A stretch of DNA of 64,000 nt from JANPCX01 sp966211815. Its GTDB lineage: Bacteria > Pseudomonadota > Gammaproteobacteria > Burkholderiales > Burkholderiaceae_C. Both the position numbers and the translations under genes were made by a program. Numbering within the stretch: position 1 is the first letter of the stretch; each line of letters opens with the position of its first letter. Positions 26,121-36,449 of this stretch are shown piece by piece. A model generated the notes under the pieces. The model did not search any database. It was not told where the DNA came from and saw only the letters and a list, made by a program, of their open reading frames with translations. The stretch lies in NCBI GenBank assembly GCA_966211815.1, contig CBIHOD010000011.1:12339-76338 (forward strand). Reading direction: 5' to 3'.

Positions 26121-29100
26121 TCAGTCGTAGACGATCTGCATCTGCCCGGCCCGGACGGCCGACCCCAGGAAAGCCAGGGCGGCGTCGCTCGGATAGAAGC
26201 GCGCGTCCTCGCCCAGGTCCAGCTCGGCGACCGCCTTCGGACGGGTGAGCTTCAACCGCAGGCCCAGGCCCTGCGAAACGTCGCCCTGCTCGGTGCTGAC
26301 GCGCTTGGCCGGGTGGTCCCTCAGCAAGTCGGCCAGCGGCGGCGCGCCGTCGTCGCCCACGGCGAGCTGCAGGTATTTGCCGAAGCGGCAACGGGCGGTG
26401 GGCAGGTCCCAGAGCTGGGTGACGTTCAGGCGCACGCCGCCCGAGAACCGGTCCGGCTGCACCTTGCCCTGGGCGATGACGAGTTCGTCGTCCTTGAGCA
26501 GTTCCTTGCTGGCGTTGAGCAGGTCTTCGCTGACGACCGCCTCGATCTGCTCGCTCTTGTCGTCGAGCTTGAAGATGGCCACGCGGCCGCGCTGGCCGTT
26601 GATGACGCGCAAGTCGCCGACGATGCCGGCCAGCAGCTGCGGCTCCCGGCTGTCGATCAGGTCGGCGATCTTGCGCTTGACGAAGCGGCGGACCTCCGCG
26701 GCGCTTTCGTCGAACATGTGGCCCGACAAGTAGAAGCCCAGCGCGGCCTTCTCGTGGGTGAGGCGCTCCTTGATGCTCCAGGGCGGCACCGCCACCAGCT
26801 CGGGTTCCTGGTGCGAAGCGCCGTGGGCGTCATCGCCGAAATCGAAGAGCCCGCCCTGGTCCGCGTGGGCCGCCTGGCTGTCGCCGTATTCGAAGGCCAG
26901 GCCGATGCTGGCCACCAGCTGCGAGCGCTCGGGGTGGAGCGTGTCGAACGCGCCCGCCTTGATCAGCGCCTCGACCGAGCGCTTGTTGATGCGGCCGCGG
27001 TCGACGCGGGCGCAGAAGTCGAACAGCGACTTGAACGGCCCGTCCTTCTCGCGCGCCGCGACGATGGCCTCGACCGCGCTCTGGCCGGTGCCCTTGACCG
27101 CCCCCAGGCCGTAGCGCACCACGCCGTCGGCCACCGGGTGGAAGAACACCGTGCCGGTGTTGATGTTGGGCGGCTCGAACTTCTGGCCGAGGGCGACGGC
27201 GTCGTCGTGGAAGACCTTGAGCTTGTCGGTGTCGTCGAGCGCGACGCTCATGTTGGCCGCCGTGAATTCGGCCGGGTAGTGCACCTTGAGCCAGGCCGTC
27301 TGGTAGGCCAGCAGCGCATAGGCGGCGGCGTGCGACTTGTTGAAGCCGTAGCCCGCGAACTTCTCCATCAGGTCGAAGATCTCGTTGGCCTTGGGCTCGG
27401 GGATGCCGTTCTTGGCGGCGCCCTCGGCGAAGGTGGCGCGGTGGGCCACCATCTCCTCGAGCTTCTTCTTGCCCATGGCGCGGCGCAGCAGGTCGGCGCC
27501 GCCGAGCGAGTAGCCGCCCAGGCGCTGCGCCACCTGCATCACCTGCTCCTGGTAGACCATGATCCCGTAGGTCTCCTCCAGCACCTCGCGCATCAGCGGG
27601 TGCGGGTATTCCACTTCCTCGCGGCCGTGCTTGCGGGCGCAGAAGGTCGGGATCAGGTCCATCGGTCCCGGCCGGTACAGCGCCACCAGCGCGATGATGT
27701 CCTCGAAGACGCTGGGCTTGGCGTCCTTCAGCATGCGCTGCATGCCGGAGCTTTCGAGCTGGAACACGGCGACGGTCTTGCCTTCGCTCATCAGCCGGTA
27801 GGCCGGCTTGTCGTCCAGCGGGATGTTCTCCAGCAGGAAGTCCTTCTGGTCGGGGTGGCGGGCGCGGATGAAGTCCTTGGCCATCTCCAGGATGGTCAGC
27901 GTGGCCAGGCCGAGGAAGTCGAACTTCACCAGGCCGATGGCCTCGACGTCGTCCTTGTCGAACTGGCTCACCGCGCTGTCGCTGCCGGGCTGCATGTACA
28001 GGGGGCAGAAGTCGGTGATCTTGCCCGGCGCGATCAGCACGCCGCCGGCGTGCATGCCGATGTTGCGGGTGACGCCCTCCAGGCTCATCGCCAGCTTCAG
28101 GAGCTCGGCGACCTCTTCTTCGTTCTTCTCGCGCTCGTCGATCTCGGGCGATTCCTTGCGGGCGTAGATGACGCCGGAGTCGGGGTTGTCGGGCACGCGC
28201 GCCAGCGTGACCGACTTGCCCGGCGGCGCCGGCACCAGCTTGGCGATGCCGTCGACGTGGCCGTAGCCCATGCCCAGCACCCGGCCGACGTCGCGCAGCG
28301 CCGCCTTGGCGGCCATGGTGCCGAAGGTGGCGATCTGGCTCACCGCGTCGCGGCCGTACTTCTGCTTGACGTAGTCGATCACCCGGTCGCGGTTGGACTG
28401 GCAGAAGTCGATGTCGAAGTCGGGCATCGACACCCGTTCCGGGTTGAGGAAGCGCTCGAACAGCAGGTTGTAGCGCAGCGGGTCCAGGTCGGTGATCTTC
28501 AGCGCGTAGGCCACGAGCGAGCCCGCCCCCGAACCCCGGCCCGGGCCCACCGGGCAGCCGTTCTGCTTGGCCCAGTTGATGAAGTCGGCCACGATCAGGA
28601 AGTACCCGGGGAAGCCCATCTTCAGGATCGTGCTGATCTCGAAGTCCAGCCGCTCCACGTAGCGCGGCATCTGGCGCTCGCGCTCGGCCTCGTCCGGGAA
28701 GAGCACCGCCATGCGTTCCGCCAGGCCTTCGTGCGAAGCCAGGCGGAAGTAGTCGGCCATCGGCATCGGCGCGCCGTCCTGGCCGGCCGGCGTGGCGAAG
28801 TCGGGCAGCCGGGGCTGGCCCAGCACCAGGGTCAGGCTGCAGCGCTTGGCGATCTCCACCGTGTTGGCGACGGCGCTGGGGATGTCGGCGAAGAGCGCTT
28901 CCATCTGCGCCTGGGTCTTGAAATACTGCTCGGTGGAAAAACGCTTGACGCGCTTCGGGTTGGTGAGCGTCTCGCCCTCGGCGACGCAGACCCGCGCCTC
29001 GTGCGCCTCGAAATCGCCCGGCCCGGCGAACTGGACGGGATGGGTGGCCACCACCGGCAGCTGCAGCGCCGCGGCGAGCTTGACCGCCGCGCGCACATGG

Positions 29101-29630
29101 GCCTCCTGGCCCGGCAACCCGGCGCGCTGCAGTTCGAGGTAGAAGCGCCGCGGGAAGAGCTGCGAAAGCCTCTGGGCGACGGCCTGCGCGCGGTCGGTGT
29201 CGCGCGCCAGCAAGGCCTGGCCGACAGCGCCCATGTCGGCGCCCGACAGGGCGATCAAACCTTCGCCGAATGGCGCCAGCCAGTCCCATTCGACCCAGGC
29301 GTGGGAACGCTGCTGGTTGGACAGCCAGGCGCGCGAGAGCAGTTCGCACAGGTTGAGGTAGCCCTGCTTGTGCTGGGCCAGCAGCAGCAGGCGCGAGGGC
29401 TGCTTCTCGCCGCCTTGCGGCTGCAGCCAGACGTCCGCGCCGAGCAGCGGCTTGACACCGGCCTTGCGCGCCTTGCCGTAGAACTTCACGCCCCCGAAGA
29501 GGTTGCCCAAGTCGGTGATGGCCAGCGCCGCCTGGCCGTCCTTGGCCGCCAGGGAGACCGCCTCGTCGACGCGCAAGGTGCCGTCGACCACTGAAAACTC
29601 GGAATGCAGACGCAGGTGAACAAAGGCCAT
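26121..29630 (-). CDS. dnaE: DNA polymerase III alpha subunit DnaE
   Basis: The 1169-residue replicative polymerase. It starts with the PHP domain (FVHLRLHSEFSVVDG), continues with the Pol III palm containing the catalytic aspartates in SMPDFDIDFCQSNRD and the upstream GPGRGSGAGSLVAYAL, then fingers (GFNKSHAAAYALLAYQ), a helix-hairpin-helix region and a C-terminal OB fold. Length and order are normal for the proofreading-less DnaE1 type. It starts 85 bp from the divergent trhO. Confidence 0.98.
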   Translation of the reverse strand: MAFVHLRLHSEFSVVDGTLRVDEAVSLAAKDGQAALAITDLGNLFGGVKFYGKARKAGVKPLLGADVWLQPQGGEKQPSRLLLLAQHKQGYLNLCELLSRAWLSNQQRSHAWVEWDWLAPFGEGLIALSGADMGAVGQALLARDTDRAQAVAQRLSQLFPRRFYLELQRAGLPGQEAHVRAAVKLAAALQLPVVATHPVQFAGPGDFEAHEARVCVAEGETLTNPKRVKRFSTEQYFKTQAQMEALFADIPSAVANTVEIAKRCSLTLVLGQPRLPDFATPAGQDGAPMPMADYFRLASHEGLAERMAVLFPDEAERERQMPRYVERLDFEISTILKMGFPGYFLIVADFINWAKQNGCPVGPGRGSGAGSLVAYALKITDLDPLRYNLLFERFLNPERVSMPDFDIDFCQSNRDRVIDYVKQKYGRDAVSQIATFGTMAAKAALRDVGRVLGMGYGHVDGIAKLVPAPPGKSVTLARVPDNPDSGVIYARKESPEIDEREKNEEEVAELLKLAMSLEGVTRNIGMHAGGVLIAPGKITDFCPLYMQPGSDSAVSQFDKDDVEAIGLVKFDFLGLATLTILEMAKDFIRARHPDQKDFLLENIPLDDKPAYRLMSEGKTVAVFQLESSGMQRMLKDAKPSVFEDIIALVALYRPGPMDLIPTFCARKHGREEVEYPHPLMREVLEETYGIMVYQEQVMQVAQRLGGYSLGGADLLRRAMGKKKLEEMVAHRATFAEGAAKNGIPEPKANEIFDLMEKFAGYGFNKSHAAAYALLAYQTAWLKVHYPAEFTAANMSVALDDTDKLKVFHDDAVALGQKFEPPNINTGTVFFHPVADGVVRYGLGAVKGTGQSAVEAIVAAREKDGPFKSLFDFCARVDRGRINKRSVEALIKAGAFDTLHPERSQLVASIGLAFEYGDSQAAHADQGGLFDFGDDAHGASHQEPELVAVPPWSIKERLTHEKAALGFYLSGHMFDESAAEVRRFVKRKIADLIDSREPQLLAGIVGDLRVINGQRGRVAIFKLDDKSEQIEAVVSEDLLNASKELLKDDELVIAQGKVQPDRFSGGVRLNVTQLWDLPTARCRFGKYLQLAVGDDGAPPLADLLRDHPAKRVSTEQGDVSQGLGLRLKLTRPKAVAELDLGEDARFYPSDAALAFLGSAVRAGQMQIVYD

Positions 29631-29715
29631 CCCGGCATTTTAGGGAAGCGCCCGCGCCGACCGGCACGGGCGCCGGCGCCACCGCCACGCCGGGGCGGCC
29701 TTTTAAAATCCCGGG

Positions 29716-30492
29716 GTGAACACCGTACTCAACGTCTCCGCCTACCTCTTCGTCCCGTTGGACGACACCGCCGCCCTGCGCGAGCGCATCCACGGCCAAG
29801 CCCAGGCCCTGGGACTGCTCGGCACCGTGCTGATCGCCGAGGAAGGCATCAACCTCTTCCTCGCCGGCCCACCCGAAAAAGTGCGCGGCATGATGGACTG
29901 GCTCCGGCGGGACCCGCGCCTGGCGCCCCTGGAGGCGAAGGAAAGCGAATCCGCCGGCATGCCCTTCGGCAAGCTGCTGGTGAAGGTCAAGCCCGAGATC
30001 ATCCGCATGAACCACCCGGCCATCCGGCCGGCCGCGGGCCGCGCGCCCGCCGTGGACGCCGCCACGCTGGCGCGCTGGCTCGACCAGGGCGCCGACGACG
30101 AAGGCAGGCCCGTCGTCATGCTCGACACCCGCAACGCCTTCGAGGTGGGCCACGGCCACTTCAAGGGCGCGGTGCACTGGAACATCGAGAAGTTCAGCGA
30201 CTTCCCCGCCGCGGTGCTGGCCCACCGCGCCGAGCTCGCCGGCAAGACGGTGGTGAGCTACTGCACCGGTGGCATCCGCTGCGAGAAGGCGGCGATCTTC
30301 ATGGCCGAGGCCGGCGTGCCCCACGTGCTGCAGCTCGACGGCGGCATCCTCAAGTACTTCGAATCGCAGGGCGGCCGGCACTACACCGGCGACTGCTTCG
30401 TCTTCGACGGGCGCCGCGCGGTCGACTCGCGGTTGGCGGTCAGCGGGGGCGACGGCGCGGACGCGGCCGGCGGACCCGCGCGCCGCGGCTGA
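29716..30492 (+). CDS. trhO: tRNA uridine(34) hydroxylase TrhO (UPF0176/YceA rhodanese)
   Basis: TrhO hydroxylates wobble uridine in tRNA. The 258-residue protein has an N-terminal ferredoxin-like part (LLGTVLIAEEGINLFLAG) and a rhodanese domain (VVMLDTRNAFEVGHGHFKGA) with probable active-site C183 in SYCTGGIRCEKAA. Start is GTG at 29716, chosen because homology begins there; TAAAAT at 29704-29709 lies so close that the mRNA may be nearly leaderless. The protein ends soon after the rhodanese domain, lacking the longer C-terminal region of E. coli YceA. Confidence 0.9.
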   Translation: MNTVLNVSAYLFVPLDDTAALRERIHGQAQALGLLGTVLIAEEGINLFLAGPPEKVRGMMDWLRRDPRLAPLEAKESESAGMPFGKLLVKVKPEIIRMNHPAIRPAAGRAPAVDAATLARWLDQGADDEGRPVVMLDTRNAFEVGHGHFKGAVHWNIEKFSDFPAAVLAHRAELAGKTVVSYCTGGIRCEKAAIFMAEAGVPHVLQLDGGILKYFESQGGRHYTGDCFVFDGRRAVDSRLAVSGGDGADAAGGPARRG

Positions 30493-30513
30493 AGCGCCGC
30501 GCCCGCCGCCGGC

Positions 30514-31290
30514 TCACTCGCCGGGGCCGCGCGGCGCGTCCACCCGGATGGTCGCGGCCGGCCGGCCGATGCTGACGTCCGGGAAGCCGTCCAGCACCGC
30601 CAGCACCTCGGAATGGAATTCCCGGCGGTACAGGATGTTCACCACCGTCAGCGTCCCCAGCATGAAGACCCAGGGCGAGAAGAACCAGGCCATGACGGCG
30701 AAGGCGAAGTAGTAGCCCCGCAAGCCGTCGTTGAAAGTCTCGGCGGCCAGGCTGACGATGCTGCCTGCCTTGGCGGCGAAGGCCTCGCGCGACAGCCCCA
30801 GCGCTTCGAACTGCCCGGCCTCGGGCGCCGAGGCCACCATCAGCGCGCCGAAGGTGTACTGCCGCATCGACCAGGTGAATCGGAAGAAGGTGTAGACGAA
30901 GATCACCAGCAGCACCAGGATCTTCATGTCGAAGACCAGGTTGGAGGTGCGCGCCGCGAAGGGGATCTCCCGCACCAGCTCGGTGGCCTTGTCGGTGATG
31001 CCCAGCACCGCCACCAGGCCGCCGATGATCAGGATGGTGGTGGACGCGAAGAAGGACGGGCTGGTGGACAGGTTCTGCACCACCACGCCGTCGACCACGC
31101 GGACTTCCCGGTAGGTGGTCTGCAGCATCCACTGGTGGCGGATTCGGTTGGTGCTGGCCAGGATCGACGGGCGGGTGCCCGCACGTCGCCGCGCGAACCA
31201 CGCGTAGCCGGCCCAGCCGCCGACAAACACCAGCAGGGCCAGCCAGTCGATCAGCGGCAGGACGTTGAAGAGGAGGACGAGGGTGTTCAT
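30514..31290 (-). CDS. DUF599 family membrane protein
   Basis: A 258-residue inner-membrane protein with about four hydrophobic segments: about 12-32, 80-102, 120-140 and 196-218. The family segment RRHQ-like NRIRHQWMLQTTYREVRVVDG precedes NLSTSPSFFASTTILIIGGL, which identifies DUF599. Its function is unknown. It converges with trhO, with 21 bp between the stops. Confidence 0.85.
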   Translation of the reverse strand: MNTLVLLFNVLPLIDWLALLVFVGGWAGYAWFARRRAGTRPSILASTNRIRHQWMLQTTYREVRVVDGVVVQNLSTSPSFFASTTILIIGGLVAVLGITDKATELVREIPFAARTSNLVFDMKILVLLVIFVYTFFRFTWSMRQYTFGALMVASAPEAGQFEALGLSREAFAAKAGSIVSLAAETFNDGLRGYYFAFAVMAWFFSPWVFMLGTLTVVNILYRREFHSEVLAVLDGFPDVSIGRPAATIRVDAPRGPGE

Positions 31291-31463
31291 GCAGGGACTT
31301 TAGCAAGCCCCGTGCCGGGATGCGGCGCCCAAAGTCCGCCTGCGCGGGCAAGGCTGCTCAAGTCCTCGCGCGATGCGTCGATACCAGGGAAACCACCCAT
31401 CTCGCCCGCGGACCGCGCGCTCCAACGCTCGGGCCCCGGCTTCACTTTGGCACCGGAGAATCC

Positions 31464-31919
31464 ATGAACAAGCCTGCATTGCGTCGCACCCTGGCCGCCA
31501 CACTGGCCGGACTTCTCGCTTTCAATGCCCATGCCGGCAATGCCACGCCGGACGAGGCCGTCGCCATGGTCAAGAGCGGCGTCGCCGCCATCAAAACCAA
31601 CAAGGAGATGGCGTTCGCGGAAATCACCGGGAAGCACCAGAAATACATCGACCGCGACCTGTACCTCACCGTCTGGGCGCTCGACGGCATGGTGCGCGCC
31701 CACGGCGCCAACCCCAAGATGGTGGGACGCAACCTGATCGGGCTGACGGACATCGACGGCAAGAAATTCATCGCCGAACGAATGGCTCTGGCCAAGGCGA
31801 GCGAATCGTTCTGGCAGGACTACCAGTTCCGCAACCCGGCGTCCGGCAAGATTGAGCCCAAGCGCATGTACTGCGAGCGTCTCGACGACATGGTCGTCTG
31901 CGGCGGCGTCTACAAATGA
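31464..31919 (+). CDS. Periplasmic single Cache-domain protein
   Basis: A 151-residue exported protein with a signal peptide ending near AHAGNA (about residue 27) followed by a small Cache-type ligand-binding domain. The pattern YLTVWALDGMVRAHGANPKM, VGRNLIGLTDIDGKKF and FWQDYQFRNP...VCGGVYK matches Cache domains of chemoreceptors and sensor kinases. Here the domain stands alone, so it may bind a small ligand in the periplasm and pass it to a receptor encoded elsewhere (inference). A GGAG sequence lies before the ATG at 31464. Confidence 0.8.
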   Translation: MNKPALRRTLAATLAGLLAFNAHAGNATPDEAVAMVKSGVAAIKTNKEMAFAEITGKHQKYIDRDLYLTVWALDGMVRAHGANPKMVGRNLIGLTDIDGKKFIAERMALAKASESFWQDYQFRNPASGKIEPKRMYCERLDDMVVCGGVYK

Positions 31920-31954
31920 AAAAGCGGCCGACGCCCAAGGGGGCGCCGGCCGCT
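31918..31954 (-). terminator. Terminator for the DoxX-pirin unit
   Basis: AGCGGCCG...CGGCCGCT forms a long stem (31923-31954) with one mismatch and a short loop. On the minus strand it is followed by a T run (A run at 31918-31923 on plus), so it ends transcription coming from doxX. The stem also begins right after the Cache-gene stop and may serve both strands. Confidence 0.8.
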
Positions 31955-31991
31955 CCGCAACGCGCGGTGGACTTCTTGGCCAGCCGCGCGG

Positions 31992-32420
31992 TCAGGCCCC
32001 GCGGCCGCGCCCGTCCAGGCTGAACGCGCCCGCCCCGAAGGCCGCCACCATCAGCATGCCGCCGGCCACGGAGATGTTCTTCCAGAACATCAGCGTCTGC
32101 GTGCCCTGCATGTCGGCCGGCATGGCCCAGTAGTTGTGGAAGATGAACGAGGCGATCAGCGTGAAACCCGCCAGCGCCAGGCCCGCCCAGCGCGTCTTCC
32201 AGCCCACGATCAGCGCCACGCTGCCCACCACTTCGACCAGGATCGTGCCCACGGCCAGCAGGGAGGCCGCCGGCAGCCCTTTGGAGGCGATGTAGCCCAC
32301 AGTGCCTTCGAAGCCGCCGATCTTCTTGAGGCCGGCGGTCAGGAACATCAAGGCCAGCAGGATGCGGCCTGCCAGGGCCAGGGCGTCGTTCGCGGCGGAG
32401 GAAGGGGTGTTCTGGTTCAT
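31992..32420 (-). CDS. DoxX-family membrane protein
   Basis: A 142-residue protein with four predicted membrane helices (around 16-32, 55-75, 80-100, 110-132). The DoxX pattern is clear: ALAGRILLALMFLTAGLKKI near the start, then GTILVEVVGSVALIVGWKTR. DoxX proteins are often linked to thiol or oxidative stress. It lies downstream of two pirin genes and opposite a LysR regulator, a common association, and ends at the terminator 31918-31954. Confidence 0.88.
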   Translation of the reverse strand: MNQNTPSSAANDALALAGRILLALMFLTAGLKKIGGFEGTVGYIASKGLPAASLLAVGTILVEVVGSVALIVGWKTRWAGLALAGFTLIASFIFHNYWAMPADMQGTQTLMFWKNISVAGGMLMVAAFGAGAFSLDGRGRGA

Positions 32421-32526
32421 GTGCTTGTCTTTCGTTGTGGATGGAAGGGTGGAAGAGCGGGTCGGAAAGGTCTTGCAAGGTGCGGACGCCCCGCGGGCGG
32501 CGAAGTTCAGGCGCCGCGCCGGGCGG

Positions 32527-33405
32527 TCACGCCGCGGGCACCGGCGGCGGGCGGGAAGGTTCGAGCGCGCCCATTTCGCCCCGCGAGAAGCGGCGCACCA
32601 TGTCCAGGGCCTGCTCGGGCGTGTTGCCGATGAAAGGCCCGCGCGGAAAGATGGGTTCGCCGATCGGCTCGCCCGCCAGCACCGCCACCTGGGCGCCCTG
32701 GCTGCCGGCCTGCAGGCTCAGCGCCTGGCCGTCGTCCGAATAGACCAGCGCATGGTGGGCCGGAACTTCGCCGCCGGTGGCCAGCAGCGAGCCGGAGACG
32801 ACGATGGCGAAAGCGCGGTGCCCTTTGGCGACCGGGACGGCGAGGCTGGCGCCCGCCGGCAGGTGGGCGTCCAGGAGCAGCAGGCCGGTGTGGGCCGGCA
32901 ATGGGGCGCGGTGCCCGCCGAATTCGCCGCGCACCACGCGAACGGCGGCGCCGTCGGGCAGCAAGGCCACGGGAACTTCGTCGGCGCGGCGGTGGAAGGC
33001 GGCCGGCGGCGCGTCCTTGTCGGCGGCGCGCGAATTGACGAACAGCTGCAGGCCGTGCGCGGCCACGCCCGGCACCGCCGGCAGCTCCTCGTGCAGCATG
33101 CCGCGCCCGGCCTGCGTCCAGTGCAGCGCGCCGGGGCCGATCACCCGGTCGTCGCCGAGGGAGTCGCGGTTGCGAACGCCGCCGCCGTCCTCGAAGAGGT
33201 ACGTGACCGCCGAGAAACCCGCGTGCGGGTGCGGGGCGAAGGCGGGCGTCGGCATCACGAAATGGTCGACCAGCACGACCGGGTCGAGCGCGTGTCGGTC
33301 CCGCGGGTGCAGCATCCAGGCGCCGGAGCCTTCGTCGAAGTCGTGCCAATGCATCGGCAGCACCTGGGCCACCGCGCGGATCGAATGCAGTTCAGCGCCG
33401 CACAT
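32527..33405 (-). CDS. Pirin-family bicupin protein (first of two)
   Basis: A 292-residue pirin. The N-terminal cupin has the metal-binding pattern APHPHAGFSAVTYLFEDGGG and later GALHWTQAGRGMLHEE, in which His, His, His and Glu form the iron site. The C-terminal cupin begins around 180. It carries the pirin-C segment RGPFIGNTPEQ near the end. Some pirins are quercetin 2,3-dioxygenases and others regulate by protein contact; nothing here decides between them. It lies between doxX and a second pirin, same strand. Confidence 0.9.
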   Translation of the reverse strand: MCGAELHSIRAVAQVLPMHWHDFDEGSGAWMLHPRDRHALDPVVLVDHFVMPTPAFAPHPHAGFSAVTYLFEDGGGVRNRDSLGDDRVIGPGALHWTQAGRGMLHEELPAVPGVAAHGLQLFVNSRAADKDAPPAAFHRRADEVPVALLPDGAAVRVVRGEFGGHRAPLPAHTGLLLLDAHLPAGASLAVPVAKGHRAFAIVVSGSLLATGGEVPAHHALVYSDDGQALSLQAGSQGAQVAVLAGEPIGEPIFPRGPFIGNTPEQALDMVRRFSRGEMGALEPSRPPPVPAA

Positions 33406-33440
33406 GGTTCATCCTTTCCCTTCCTTGGACCGGCGGCCGT

Positions 33441-34142
<702 letters not shown>

Positions 34143-34283
34143 CGAAAGCCTCTTTTCCCGGCATCCACGGCAACCTGCCGCTGGGGAAGGACTTTAGGCC
34201 GCCGGGAGGAAGATCCAGGATTTCCGGATTGATGACCTCATTCAAATAAAATGAAGTGGTAGCCACGCCCAACGGGAAGCGCC

Positions 34284-35369
34284 ATGCCCGACCGCCACCA
34301 CATCCTGACACCGGAGGCCCTGTCGATGGTGGACGCCATCGCCCGCACCGGCAGCTTCGCCGCCGCCGCCCGCGAGCTGGGCAAGGTGCCTTCGGCCCTG
34401 ACCTACAACGTGCGCCAGCTCGAAGAAGCGCTCGACGTTCTGCTGTTCGACCGGTCTTCGCGCCAGGCCCAGTTCACAGCGGCCGGGCAGGAGTTGCTCG
34501 CCGAGGGTCGCCGGCTGTTGGCCCAGATGGACGCCGTCGCCCAGCGCGTGCGCCGCGTCGCCACCGGATGGGAGACGCAGCTCACGCTGGCGGTCGATGG
34601 CGTGATGTCGCAGCTCACGATGTTCGAGCTGTGCGAAGCTTTCTTCGCGATCGACCCGGACGAAGGCGCCCGCGCCGCGCCGCCCGGCCGCAAGAAGGCC
34701 GCGGATGCCCCGGCGCGCCAGGCCGGCGACCCGCCCGCGCGCGGCCCGGGCACGCGGCTGCGCCTGCGCACCGAAGTGCTGGCCGGCACCTGGGAGGCGC
34801 TGGTCACCGGCCAGGCCGACCTGGCCATCGGCGTGGCCACCAGCATGCAGGCCTCGCCGCCGGCCGGGGTGCATGTCGAGCCGCTGGGCACGATGGAGTT
34901 CGTGTTCGCGGTGGCGCCGCACCATCCCCTGGCCGCCTTGCAAGAGCCCCTGGGCGACGACGAGATCCTGCGACACCGGGCGGTGGCCGTGGCCGATTCG
35001 GCCCAGCGTTTCTCGCCCATCACCGTCAACCTGCTGCCGGGGCAGGAGGTGCTGACCGTCAGCAGCACGCCGGCCAAGGTGGAGGCGCACCTGCGCTGCA
35101 TGGGCTGCGGCTTCCTGCCCGAGCCGGTGGTGCGCCACCACATCGAAGCCGGGCGGCTCGTGGTCAAGCCCGTGCAGCGCCCGCGGCAGACGGTGCAGTT
35201 CGGCTACGCCTGGCGCGCCGTGCCCTCGGCGCGCCAGGCGGCCGGCGGCGAAGCCAGCCCCCTCAAGGCGCCGCTGGGCCTGGGCCTGCAGTGGTGGCTC
35301 AAGCAATTGCAAAGCCCCGCCACGCGCAAGGCGCTGTTGGAGCGCCACAGCAGCCAATGGATCGGCTGA
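34284..35369 (+). CDS. LysR-family transcriptional regulator
   Basis: A 361-residue LysR regulator. The N-terminal helix-turn-helix is clear (ALSMVDAIARTGSFAAAARE then LTYNVRQLEEALDVLLFDRS). The effector domain contains an insertion of about 30 Ala/Pro/Arg residues around 125-155 (GARAAPPGRKKAADAPARQA), absent from typical family members and probably a loop. It is divergent from the pirin-pirin-doxX cluster, its likely target. Its last 13 bases overlap gluQ. Confidence 0.92.
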   Translation: MPDRHHILTPEALSMVDAIARTGSFAAAARELGKVPSALTYNVRQLEEALDVLLFDRSSRQAQFTAAGQELLAEGRRLLAQMDAVAQRVRRVATGWETQLTLAVDGVMSQLTMFELCEAFFAIDPDEGARAAPPGRKKAADAPARQAGDPPARGPGTRLRLRTEVLAGTWEALVTGQADLAIGVATSMQASPPAGVHVEPLGTMEFVFAVAPHHPLAALQEPLGDDEILRHRAVAVADSAQRFSPITVNLLPGQEVLTVSSTPAKVEAHLRCMGCGFLPEPVVRHHIEAGRLVVKPVQRPRQTVQFGYAWRAVPSARQAAGGEASPLKAPLGLGLQWWLKQLQSPATRKALLERHSSQWIG

Positions 35370-36286
35370 CGGCGGCGCCGGTGTCGACGCCTCCCGCCGG
35401 GGTCGGCCGGGGGTATGTGGGCCGCTTCGCCCCGTCGCCCACCGGGCCGCTGCACGCCGGCTCGCTGCTGGCCGCGCTGGCGAGCTGGCTCGACGCCCGC
35501 GCGGCCGGCGGGCGGTGGCTGGTGCGCATCGAAGACGTGGACGCGCCGCGCTGCGTGCGGGGCGCGGCGGAAACCATCCTGTCCCAACTCGCCAGCTGCG
35601 GGCTGGCGCCGGACGAAGCGCCGCTGTGGCAGTCCACCCGCGGCGACGCCTACGCACGGGCACTCGAGACATTGCTCGCGGCCGGCCACGCTTACCCCTG
35701 CGCCTGCAGCCGCAAAGAGATCGAACGGCACTGGCGGGAGCGCGGCGTGGCTTTCGCGCGCCACGCCGAATCCGTCTATCCCGGCACCTGCCGCGACGGC
35801 CTGCACGGCCGGCCGGCGCGCGCGGTGCGCCTGCGCTGCGGCGCGCCCGGCGCCCCGTTGGCGATCGACTGGCGGGACCGCCGGCTGGGCGCGCAGCGGC
35901 AGGACGTCACCGCCGAAGTCGGCGACTTCGTGCTCAAGCGCGCCGACGGCCTGTGGGCCTATCAACTCGCGGTGGTCGTCGACGACGCCGACCAGGGCGT
36001 CACCCACGTCGTTCGCGGCGAGGACCTGGCGGACAACACCCCGCGCCAGATCCACCTGCAACGGTTGCTGGGCGCGCCCACCCCGCGCTACCTGCACACG
36101 CCGCTGGTGCGGGACGCCGCGGGGGAGAAGTTGTCCAAGAGCAGCGCCGCCCCGGCATTGCGGCCCGGCCTGGACGCGGTGAGGCAAGCTTTGCTCGGGC
36201 TCGGGCTGCCGGCGCCGGGCGCGTCGCTCGGCGAGGTGCTCGCCGCCGCCGTCGAACAGTGGCGCCGCGAGGTGCCGCCGGCCTGA
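35357..36286 (+). CDS. gluQ: Glutamyl-Q tRNA(Asp) synthetase
   Basis: A 309-residue truncated glutamyl-tRNA synthetase paralogue that attaches glutamate to the queuosine of tRNA(Asp). It keeps the class I catalytic domain with the HIGH-like FAPSPTGPLHAGSL (24-37), the zinc ligands in YPCACSRKEI and YPGTCR, and KLSKS as the KMSKS motif, but lacks the anticodon-binding domain. Queuosine synthesis is represented in this window by queF. The ATG at 35357 lies inside the 3' end of lysR. Confidence 0.95.
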   Translation: MDRLTAAPVSTPPAGVGRGYVGRFAPSPTGPLHAGSLLAALASWLDARAAGGRWLVRIEDVDAPRCVRGAAETILSQLASCGLAPDEAPLWQSTRGDAYARALETLLAAGHAYPCACSRKEIERHWRERGVAFARHAESVYPGTCRDGLHGRPARAVRLRCGAPGAPLAIDWRDRRLGAQRQDVTAEVGDFVLKRADGLWAYQLAVVVDDADQGVTHVVRGEDLADNTPRQIHLQRLLGAPTPRYLHTPLVRDAAGEKLSKSSAAPALRPGLDAVRQALLGLGLPAPGASLGEVLAAAVEQWRREVPPA

Positions 36287-36449
36287 AACGCCGGCGCGGC
36301 GGCCACGCCGGCATCACCCGCCGCGGACGAAAGTGCCGCCGGCCGTGACCCGGGGGATCAAGATCCGGCACCCCGGCGCCGGCCGCGCCCATCGATGGGC
36401 GCCTACCTAGAATCCGGCGCACTACAAAAACGGCCACGAGGGGGCGGAC

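Noticed and set aside
25998..29594. A 1198-codon plus-strand open frame opposite dnaE
   Set aside because: It is a high-GC shadow of dnaE: no family motifs, His/Gly/Ala/Arg-rich translation, and it lies antisense to a gene with all polymerase motifs.
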